Source of the DNA: Candidatus Eremiobacteraceae bacterium
GTDB lineage: Bacteria; Vulcanimicrobiota; Vulcanimicrobiia; Eremiobacterales; Eremiobacteraceae
Length of the DNA: 64,000 nt
NCBI GenBank assembly: GCA_035295225.1
Contig: DATGJI010000058.1
Coordinates: 124,001 to 188,000 of the forward strand
Reading direction: 5' to 3'
In this document: positions 45,658 to 53,038 of the stretch, in pieces
How the letters are laid out: each line of letters begins with the position of its first letter
Numbering within the stretch: the stretch's first letter is position 1
Program-made: the position numbers and the translations under genes
The notes under the pieces: generated by a model
Database searches by the model: none
What the model saw: the letters and a program-made list of their open reading frames with translations, nothing else
Told to the model about the DNA's origin: nothing

Positions 45658-46352
45658 GCACTCCATCCGCCATCCTGCCGCAAGCGGCGCGCGATGCCGA
45701 GCCGCGTTACCCGGCAAAGCTCACATTTTTCGAGCAGCGGGCCGTGCCGGGTTGGTGGATAGTATGGAAGCGACTGCTCGACGTGTGCGTCAGCGCCGTG
45801 CTGCTCGTCGTGCTCTCGCCCTTGTATATCATCATAGGAATCGCGGTCAAGTTGACGTCGGCGGGTCCGGTGCTTTTCACGCAGACGCGCGTGGGCAAGA
45901 ACGGTTCGCTGTTCCGATTCTACAAGTTTCGGACAATGGTCGACGGCGCGCATCTGCTTCACGAATGCGTCGCGCATCTCAACGAATGCGATGGCCCTGC
46001 GCTCAAGATCGCCAACGATCCGCGGCTCCACGGGCTGGGCCCGTTCCTGCGCCGCACGAGCCTTGACGAACTGCCGCAGCTGTGGAACGTCTTGCGCGGC
46101 GACATGACGCTCGTCGGTCCGCGTCCGGCGCTGCCGAATGAAGTCGCCAACTACGCCCCGCCGTATCTCGAGCGGTTGAACGTCACGCCGGGGCTCACGG
46201 GATTGTGGCAGGTGAGCGGCCGGGCGAACGTGCCGTTCCGGCGCTGGATGGCCATGGACGTCTGGTACGTGCGCAATTGGACGCCGGCCGTGGACTTCGC
46301 ATTGCTCGTCCGGACTATCCCCGCGGTGATCTTCCGCGAAGGGGCCTGGTGA
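45654..46352 (+). CDS. Membrane phosphoglycosyl transferase (undecaprenyl-phosphate sugar-1-P transferase), 232 aa
   Basis: Starts surface-polysaccharide repeat units by moving a sugar-1-phosphate from a UDP-sugar to undecaprenyl phosphate. WIVWKRLLDVCVSAVLLVVLSPLYIIIG is the single membrane segment. The bacterial sugar-transferase core follows: GPVLFTQTRVGKNGSLFRFYKFRTM, LRRTSLDELPQLWNVLRGDMTLVGPRP and PGLTGLWQVSGR. This is the short form without the extra N-terminal helices of WcaJ/WbaP. The ATG overlaps deoB and the TGA overlaps the next gene (GTGA). It supports reading the following region as a surface-glycan cluster. Confidence 0.92.
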   Translation: MSTPSAILPQAARDAEPRYPAKLTFFEQRAVPGWWIVWKRLLDVCVSAVLLVVLSPLYIIIGIAVKLTSAGPVLFTQTRVGKNGSLFRFYKFRTMVDGAHLLHECVAHLNECDGPALKIANDPRLHGLGPFLRRTSLDELPQLWNVLRGDMTLVGPRPALPNEVANYAPPYLERLNVTPGLTGLWQVSGRANVPFRRWMAMDVWYVRNWTPAVDFALLVRTIPAVIFREGAW

Positions 46353-48061
46353 AGCGGGCCATCGCGCTTGCAGCCGCGCTCGCGGCGATGTCACCGATAC
46401 CGGCGAGATCCGATCAAGCACCGCAGGACGTCGGTCATGCGCTTCTCCGCGTCAGCGCCGGGCACGTGCGTTATTTCGCAGATCAAGCGGTCGTGCAAGC
46501 ACGCGACGGCGTCGAAGTCAGACTTCCCGATGGCGCCGTGGTTCGCGGCGACATCGCGACGGTCGATCTGCGCTTGCGCCGCATCGCAGTAGCCGGGCAC
46601 GTCACGCTGCACACGGCCGCCGGCGACTACGCCGGCGCGGGTTTCGCGGATTTTTTTGCGTTTCGGCGAGCGTATTTCTTGCCGCTCGTGCCCGCGGCAG
46701 ATCGCTGGACGTTTTTGAACGGCGATTGGAGCACGCCGGAAAAAGGACGCGAGATGCCGGGCGACGCGTTCGCCTTGCCGGACTTGCAAAACATCCAACC
46801 GTACATAGAAGGCACGAGCGCGGCGATAGATTTCACGACGTTCGCACGCTTCGCGCCGGCGACGATCCGCGTGTTCGACGCAGTCCCGACACCGGCGCTT
46901 CCCGTGTATGTCTACAACTACTCCGCGAATCAGAATTTCGGCGTCAACTCGCTGTCCGGCGCGAGTTTCGACGCGCCGTACGCGTTCGCGGGCTCGGCTG
47001 ATTCGCTCGACGCGCTGCACCTTCGCTACGATCAGACGAGGCCGGTGAAGGCGTTCTGGTCCTTCGAACACCACTCGGTGTTCGGCGATGCCGGATATGC
47101 GGTCTTCAGCCTCAACCCGGCGAGCGAGCCGACCAAACAGTGGAATCTGCTGGGATACGATCAAGTCGGTACTCGCACCGGCTTTGCGGTGAACGCGCAG
47201 CTCTTCACCGTCCAATCCGGGCTCGCGCAGCCGGCTTCGTCCAACGGATTCGCCGATGTCCAGCTCACGCAGGCGCTTGCGCAATCGGCGCTGCGTGTCG
47301 ACGCGACGCAATCGTACGACTCGCTCCTTGCGACCGGAGAGCCCAATCATCCGTTCGTCCTCGGATCGCAATGGGCGGGCTACGATCAGCCGCTCTTCAG
47401 GAGCGGTTTCACCTACCGGCTGCAGTCAGGTCTTGCACACATCCACGATGCATTTGGAATCTCCGGCCAGACGCTTCCCGATGTCTGGTCGCACTATCTC
47501 GGCGCGTACCTTGCGACCCCGCAGTACCAAGGCCCCGCGGGAATCGGCTTGGACGCAACCGCGCAGATCCAGCGCACGTGGTTGAGTTTTCCGAACACGA
47601 TCACGACGACGACCCTTACCGCCAGTGCAAGCAGACAAGTGACGCCGCACATCTACCTCGTCGCGACGCAGCTGACGCAAACCGTGAGCGCGACGAGTGC
47701 AGCATTGACGTTTGCGTCCCCAAACACCGCGACAGGGCTGACGCCGGCGCCGCAGTCGCTGAACGGGCTGCCGATATACGGCATAGCGACCGTCGTGCCC
47801 GACGCCGTGAGCCGGAATTACATACTGAGCGGATCGTGGCAGCCGTCGACGGCGTTTCAATTCTCCGCCGCGGCGCAACAGACGAACTATTCCCCGGTGC
47901 AGGTGCCCGGCCTCACGAGCGTGCCGCGCTACCAGTTGAACGGCGATGCTCGATTCCGGATCACGCGCACGCTCTTCGCGGACGTGTCGCGCGGCTATCT
48001 CTTCAACTGGGGCGGGCGCGTTTGGACGCCGCAGTTCGGCATCCAGGTGAGCGCGCAATGA
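46349..48061 (+). CDS. OstA/LptD-like outer-membrane beta-barrel protein, 570 aa
   Basis: GTG start overlapping the previous TGA, with a signal peptide (residues 1-23). Residues about 28-115 resemble an OstA/LptA-type beta-jellyroll (ADQAVVQARDGVEVRLPDGAVVRGDIATVDLRLRRIAVAGHVTLHTAAGDYAGAG), typical of LptA, LptC and the LptD N-domain. The rest (about 130-570) is a long alternation of short strands and turns rich in Tyr, Phe and Ser, ending in WTPQFGIQVSAQ, consistent with a barrel. This may transport lipopolysaccharide or another glycolipid. LptD disulfide Cys are not visible, so the exact role is open. Confidence 0.68.
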   Translation: MKRAIALAAALAAMSPIPARSDQAPQDVGHALLRVSAGHVRYFADQAVVQARDGVEVRLPDGAVVRGDIATVDLRLRRIAVAGHVTLHTAAGDYAGAGFADFFAFRRAYFLPLVPAADRWTFLNGDWSTPEKGREMPGDAFALPDLQNIQPYIEGTSAAIDFTTFARFAPATIRVFDAVPTPALPVYVYNYSANQNFGVNSLSGASFDAPYAFAGSADSLDALHLRYDQTRPVKAFWSFEHHSVFGDAGYAVFSLNPASEPTKQWNLLGYDQVGTRTGFAVNAQLFTVQSGLAQPASSNGFADVQLTQALAQSALRVDATQSYDSLLATGEPNHPFVLGSQWAGYDQPLFRSGFTYRLQSGLAHIHDAFGISGQTLPDVWSHYLGAYLATPQYQGPAGIGLDATAQIQRTWLSFPNTITTTTLTASASRQVTPHIYLVATQLTQTVSATSAALTFASPNTATGLTPAPQSLNGLPIYGIATVVPDAVSRNYILSGSWQPSTAFQFSAAAQQTNYSPVQVPGLTSVPRYQLNGDARFRITRTLFADVSRGYLFNWGGRVWTPQFGIQVSAQ

Positions 48062-48882
48062 TCGCGCTGCTGCTGAGCGTTCCACTGATGTGGGGCGGAC
48101 CTTCAATGTGGGGCGGACCTCTATGGTCCGCCCGGCCGACCATAAAGGTCGGCCCTACAGTGCTCGCGGCTGCGACGCCGATTCCGCAAGCGTCGCAGAC
48201 GCCGCCGCCGGACGTCGCCGCGACGCCCGCGCCCACGCTGCCGCGCTATTCCGGTCAACTGCTCGACGTCGAACGCGGATACGTCGTCTTCAGCACGGGC
48301 GATGCGCTCAAGCTCGCACCGGACGTCGCCATCGTCGACGACGATACCGGCGCGGCGCCCGGCTATGCCGTCGAGCCCGGGCTCTACGCGATCGCGATCG
48401 TCGCGCCGGACACCGGACTGGTCACTTCGCTGCGACTAGCCCGCACGCCGCGTCCAAACGCCACGCCGATCGCCGAGGTGCCGCGTTCGTACGTCATCGC
48501 CGCGTCGTCGCCGCAACCGAACCCTGATCTCGCCCCGCCGAAGACGCGCTATACGAGCAAGCTGTCTGCGGCAGTTCAAGTCACGATCAACGCGCTCGTG
48601 CCGCCGGATACGCCATTCGATGCGGATGTCTACATCGCGACCGACACGAGCGGATGGAACGCCCAGGCGATAAAGATGCAGCGCGTCGACGGCCGGCACT
48701 TCCGTATCGTCACCGAGCTGCAGGGCGGAACGGACTTTCATTACTTGTTCACGCGCGGTTCGTGGACGTCTGTGGAGAGAGAACGCAGCGGTTTGCAGCG
48801 GCCCGCGCGCGAGCTCGTCATCGAAGGCGGCGACGTTCTCGACATCGCGGCGACGATCTACCGCTGGGCCGACTTGCCGTAG
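48058..48882 (+). CDS. Exported protein with C-terminal CBM20/48-like domain and a disrupted signal peptide, 274 aa
   Basis: ATGA overlap with the barrel gene. The N-terminus MIALLLSVPLM looks like the start of a signal peptide, but it is followed by WGGPSMWGGPLWSARP and TIKVGPT, encoded by palindromic repeats, before VLAAATPIPQ resumes. Residues about 60-150 are a beta-rich unknown domain. Residues about 185-270 (VTINALVPPDTPFDADVYIATDTSGWNAQAIKMQRVDGRHFRIVTEL, then FHYLFTRGSWTSVERE) resemble a starch-binding/CBM20-type or E-set glycan-binding domain. Context suggests a glycan-binding envelope protein. Secretion may be impaired by the insertion. Confidence 0.65.
   Translation: MIALLLSVPLMWGGPSMWGGPLWSARPTIKVGPTVLAAATPIPQASQTPPPDVAATPAPTLPRYSGQLLDVERGYVVFSTGDALKLAPDVAIVDDDTGAAPGYAVEPGLYAIAIVAPDTGLVTSLRLARTPRPNATPIAEVPRSYVIAASSPQPNPDLAPPKTRYTSKLSAAVQVTINALVPPDTPFDADVYIATDTSGWNAQAIKMQRVDGRHFRIVTELQGGTDFHYLFTRGSWTSVERERSGLQRPARELVIEGGDVLDIAATIYRWADLP
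48088..48154 (+). repeat. Palindromic repeats inserted in the signal-peptide coding region
   Basis: ATGTGGGGCGGACCT occurs twice (48088-48102 and 48106-48120). The second starts a palindrome GGGCGGACC/GGTCCGCCC (48111-48133), followed directly by GGCCGACC/GGTCGGCC (48134-48154) with loop ATAAA. The two hairpins belong to a third palindrome family. The insertion keeps the reading frame. Confidence 0.75.
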
Positions 48883-48922
48883 CAGCCTCTCGTGGCAGAG
48901 CAACCATCGCTTGCCCCGTTAT

Positions 48923-50056
48923 TCAGGATTGTCGCGCGCGGAATGAGGACATCGCGGCCGTCAGAAGCGCGTCGAAACGATCGGCGACGGCGTCGAACGA
49001 ATAGCGCGAAAGAGCTCGCGCGCGAGCCTGCTCGGACGCGGAGGCGAGCGCAAGCGGATTCGCCGCAAACGATTCTCGCGCCGACTCGATCGCACCAACC
49101 CACGCGTCGATGTCATCCGGCGCGCCGATAAGCGTGCCCACGCCGCCGACGACGTCGCGCAAGCCCGGGATATCGCTTGCGATCACGTGGCAGCCGGCAG
49201 AAAGCGCTTCTGCCGCGACAATCCCAAACGTCTCGTATCGTGACGGTACGAGCACGACATGTGCATCGCCGAACACGCGGGCGCAAGCCGCGCGGTCCAG
49301 CGCTCCAAGCACTCGCACGTTCGGAAAATTCGCGATATCGTGCAAAGCGTTTGCTTCAGGACCCGCTCCGCCGATCACAAACGAGATCGAAGTGCCAGAT
49401 TTGGCAGAGCACTTCTTGATGATAGCCGCAAGCCTGTCCACGCCCTTTTGCACATGGAGGCGGCCGATAAATGCGACCGTGAACTGCACCGGGCGAGCGC
49501 GCGGCACAAATGAGTCGGTGTCGACAGCGATCGGCACGTCGAAAACGTTGCGTGCTCCGAGCCCCAGCAAATAGTCGCGATCGGTTGCGTTCAAGACGTG
49601 TACGGCGTCAAAGAGGCGGATCGCGCCGCGACCGGAGACAGCCCACGCGAGATCGTGCAGTCCGCCGAAGCGGATGACCGCATGATGCCCGGAGATCGCC
49701 GGAACGCGAGCGCGGCGCGCAGCCGCAAGCGCGATCCGATCCTGAAACGCATAGCCGTTGTCCGCGTAGACCAGATCGAAGCCCCGAAATGCAGCGGCGA
49801 GCGCTGCCGTCGATGGCAGTCTTCCGGGTAAACCGGGAACCGAAGCAGCCTTCACCTCCACGACATCGATCGCGGACGGGATCGCGACGGCGCTCATGCT
49901 GCCGTGCGCTGCGTGCGGACGAGTCGCTGCGTGCAAGACCGTCAACGAAGCGTCGCGCGTGCGCGTGAACGGCACCCAAAAATCCGTCAGCCACGAACGA
50001 AGCCCGCCGACGAATGCCGGATCGAGCGGGCTATACAACGCGAATCGGCGCGACAC
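48923..50056 (-). CDS. GT4-family glycosyltransferase, 377 aa
   Basis: A GT-B glycosyltransferase. It starts RRFALYSPLDPAFVGGLRSWLTDFW, with VTVAFIGRLHVQKGVDRLAAIIKK in the linker and the donor-binding VIGGAGPEANAL and VVLVPSRYETFGIVAAEALSAGCHVIASDIPGLRDVV near the end. The donor is probably a nucleotide sugar; the acceptor is unknown. GTG start; an AGGAGGT lies 14 bases upstream, a long spacing. It is transcribed away from the large membrane protein genes that follow, and the short divergent region between them holds strong Shine-Dalgarno sites for both. Confidence 0.85.
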   Translation of the reverse strand: MSRRFALYSPLDPAFVGGLRSWLTDFWVPFTRTRDASLTVLHAATRPHAAHGSMSAVAIPSAIDVVEVKAASVPGLPGRLPSTAALAAAFRGFDLVYADNGYAFQDRIALAAARRARVPAISGHHAVIRFGGLHDLAWAVSGRGAIRLFDAVHVLNATDRDYLLGLGARNVFDVPIAVDTDSFVPRARPVQFTVAFIGRLHVQKGVDRLAAIIKKCSAKSGTSISFVIGGAGPEANALHDIANFPNVRVLGALDRAACARVFGDAHVVLVPSRYETFGIVAAEALSAGCHVIASDIPGLRDVVGGVGTLIGAPDDIDAWVGAIESARESFAANPLALASASEQARARALSRYSFDAVADRFDALLTAAMSSFRARQS

Positions 50057-50194
50057 GGTCGGTTGGAGCGACCTCCTGTGGGGGCAAATGCCCGCAAGGC
50101 GCGAATGCGAGCGACGCGAGGACTTCAGTAAAGGAGGAACGTCATCCCCGTCAGCTCACGCAGCGGAGCAATCGTTGGTCGCGCCGGTGTCTTT

Positions 50195-53038
50195 GTGATC
50201 CTTGCGACCGCGGTATCACTTGGTGCAGCCGGGATGTATTTGGCGCGCGTGCACGACGAGCGTGTTTGGAGCGCCATCGTGCCGAGCCGGGCGCCGGTCG
50301 GCGCGTTCATCGGGGATGAGATCGTCGTCCGGCCCTTCGCACCGACGCGCGTCACGATCATCTCAGGGATATTTGCCGTCGCAAGCGGTCGCGCGACACC
50401 CGAGAAGCCGTTTGTCTTCCGCAGCAGCGGAGCGGATAGTTACTACGTCCGCACAAGCGTCGACCGCGCCACGCGTGTCGAGCTTTTTCGCGCGATGCCC
50501 GACACGCCGCCGTTCGTGATCGGGCTCTTGTTCATCGCCGCGTTCTGTCTCACGGTCTTCGCAGCATCGAAGGTGCTGCGCGGAGCAAAGAAAAGTTCGC
50601 TCGCGGATCCACGCATCGTCGCCGCGATCTGGGCAGGGTCGGCGGCGCTGATGTATATCCTCACGCCGCACGAGTATCACAACGACACGATCGGCGGCGA
50701 CCAGTGGCGCAATTGGGGCTACCTGGGGTTCGGATATATCGACACGATGCAAGCGGTCGCAGTCGGGGCGATACATCACGGCCTCAACGGCCTCATCGAC
50801 GCGCAGAGCATGGGCAAGCCGATCGCATATCAAGCGATCGCAGCGCTGCTCGGCGCCGCGGCGTTACCGACGATACTGCCGGCGGCCATCTCGTGCGTCG
50901 GCATGGGCGGCGCCGTCGCCGCGACGTACGTCCTCGGAAGGCTGCTCGGATCCGAGCGAGTCGGCTGGGTGGCCGCGGGACTGTTCGCGGTTTCGCCTGT
51001 CGTACTGCAGTACGCCGGCGCGTTCTACCAAGAGTCGGGCTACCTAGCCGCTGCGTGCTGGTCGTTCGCGCTGACGGTGCACGCAGTGAAGAACGGCAGC
51101 GCGCGCAGTCTGGGCATGGCGGCGGTGCTCGCGGCGATCGCAGTCTCTTCCAAGCAAGTGCTCACGGCGCCGCTTATCGCAGCCTTCGATGCACTCGTCG
51201 TTCTGGCCGCAGGTGCATCGTGGCGCAAAGCCGTTTCGATCGCGCTGCTGCAAGGCGTCGCGGCCATCGCAGGTCTCGTCGCGCTCTGGCCATTCCTTTG
51301 GAAAGACACGCTGCAGCGGCTTGCTTTCGTCTGGGGCCAACGCATCGCGTTTGATGCGCTCATCGGCGTTTCGCGGCCGCTCGACCAGCGAATCCTCATC
51401 GCCATCGGGCAAGATCTCGGACATTGCGGGCCCGCGATGCTCGCGCTCATGGTCATCGGTCTCTGGGCAGCATTCGTGCGCCGTCACACCGCAGCTGCCT
51501 GGTGCGCGGCCGGCGTATTGATCGGCATCATCTTCGTCGTTCCGACGTCGCTCTATCTGCAGCACTATTTGCTGTTCGCATATCCGTTCGTTCCGTTGCT
51601 CGCCGCGTTCGGTTTGGACGCGCTCCCGCTTGATGCGCGGATGTTCGCGCGCGCGGGCGCAATAGCCGTCGCCGCGGACTTGGCGTGGGCCGCATGGTTC
51701 TTTCCCTATCCGGGTGCCGCGGCGATCGGATGCTTCGATTTTGCGTGCACCGCGCGGGTATATGGCGTCGCCGAGCCGACGTACGGCCTCGCGGACGCCG
51801 CGCGCTGGTTAGTCGCGCATAGTAAACCAGGCGATGCGATCGGCGCTCTCATATCGCCACACGTGTTGCAAGCGGAACTGCCGGACCGGCCTGTGCTCCA
51901 TCTCTTCCTTGAGCCGCGCGTTCACAAACAGGAGGCGGCGCTGCAATCGACTCCCGTTAAATTCGTCGTCGCAAACGCATGGTCCGATGCGGATGACGAA
52001 CAGATATTGGTTCCGAGCCTGCATCTGGTCTGGACCGGCTCGCCGCGGGAAGGCTCGCCGCGCATCTACGAGTCGGACAGCGCGACATCTGCCGACTTGC
52101 CGGACGTACCGCCCGATCCGCAAACGGTGTTGCCGCTCGTGCCGGCCGGCACGACGCGCATCGTCGTCACCGGCCACCGCGATGAGTTCGTCGCGGCGTT
52201 CGGCGAGAACCAAGTCGTGCTGCCGCTGCCGACCGGTTGGGGTGGATCGTTCGCCGACGTCGTCGGACTAGGCGGCGGCATTGCCATCGCCGGTCAAAAT
52301 TCTGCGTTGCAGGCCGCGCTCGGTGGTTTCGAACAGCCGCTCGCAAGCAATTCCGGCGCGGCCACCTATGCGCTTCCCACACTCGACTCGTACCGCGTGC
52401 TCGCGCCGCTCCGCTTCAAGCCTGCGAAGCGGCCCGGCCGCATCGGGCTCGATGTCGTGATCCCAGCGTCGACTTTGCACCCGGCGTTCGACGACGGGTT
52501 GCGCGCCAACATCACGCTCGACCGGCCCATCGGACAGAGCGGTCATGCACGCGTAACACTCTCGTGCCTCTTCGACCAACGCGTCGACGCGGCGGTGTTC
52601 TGGCTCGGACCGACGCACATGCGCGCGCTCGTGCCGGTCACGCAACGGCCGCTCTCCGACTGTGTGGCGTACCACATGCGCATCATCGCTCACGCCGACA
52701 TCTGGCCGGCATCGGCGCGCCGCGCGAGGCCGGTCCACGTGACGTCGGCGACGATCGGCTACGCATGGGATTCGAGCGCTGCCGCTGCGCTTACCGGCTC
52801 GCCCATTCCCACGGCACTCGTCACCGTCGGAGGCGCGCACGGCGTCACTGCGGTATGGCGGGGCAGCGATGTCTTGGCATTTCTGCGGCGCTCGGACAAA
52901 GCCGCACTCGTGACCGCCGCGTCCGATCGGCGCTTTCGCGATTTCGCCGACAGCGTGACACCGCTTTCCGCCGCCACCGATCTGTTGCGGTTTTCGCGCG
53001 ACCGCGTGCCGGCGTCTGTTCCGGCAGGCGATTATTGA
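50195..53038 (+). CDS. Large polytopic membrane protein, GT39/GT-C-like glycosyltransferase, about 947 aa
   Basis: About 12 N-terminal membrane helices are followed by a roughly 400-residue extracytoplasmic C-terminal region. The first outer loop (YHNDTIGGDQWRNWGYLGFGYIDTM) has the acidic residues expected of a GT-C active site (ArnT/PMT type), which uses polyprenyl-phosphate sugars. HYLLFAYPFVPLLAAFGLDAL is typical of the last GT39 helices. The C-terminal region (residues about 600-947) is beta-rich and of unknown role. The start is uncertain: a strong AAGGAGG (50131-50137) lies 57 bases before the GTG 50195, with an in-frame ATC at 50144. The TGA overlaps the next gene as TTGA. Confidence 0.75.
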   Translation: MILATAVSLGAAGMYLARVHDERVWSAIVPSRAPVGAFIGDEIVVRPFAPTRVTIISGIFAVASGRATPEKPFVFRSSGADSYYVRTSVDRATRVELFRAMPDTPPFVIGLLFIAAFCLTVFAASKVLRGAKKSSLADPRIVAAIWAGSAALMYILTPHEYHNDTIGGDQWRNWGYLGFGYIDTMQAVAVGAIHHGLNGLIDAQSMGKPIAYQAIAALLGAAALPTILPAAISCVGMGGAVAATYVLGRLLGSERVGWVAAGLFAVSPVVLQYAGAFYQESGYLAAACWSFALTVHAVKNGSARSLGMAAVLAAIAVSSKQVLTAPLIAAFDALVVLAAGASWRKAVSIALLQGVAAIAGLVALWPFLWKDTLQRLAFVWGQRIAFDALIGVSRPLDQRILIAIGQDLGHCGPAMLALMVIGLWAAFVRRHTAAAWCAAGVLIGIIFVVPTSLYLQHYLLFAYPFVPLLAAFGLDALPLDARMFARAGAIAVAADLAWAAWFFPYPGAAAIGCFDFACTARVYGVAEPTYGLADAARWLVAHSKPGDAIGALISPHVLQAELPDRPVLHLFLEPRVHKQEAALQSTPVKFVVANAWSDADDEQILVPSLHLVWTGSPREGSPRIYESDSATSADLPDVPPDPQTVLPLVPAGTTRIVVTGHRDEFVAAFGENQVVLPLPTGWGGSFADVVGLGGGIAIAGQNSALQAALGGFEQPLASNSGAATYALPTLDSYRVLAPLRFKPAKRPGRIGLDVVIPASTLHPAFDDGLRANITLDRPIGQSGHARVTLSCLFDQRVDAAVFWLGPTHMRALVPVTQRPLSDCVAYHMRIIAHADIWPASARRARPVHVTSATIGYAWDSSAAAALTGSPIPTALVTVGGAHGVTAVWRGSDVLAFLRRSDKAALVTAASDRRFRDFADSVTPLSAATDLLRFSRDRVPASVPAGDY

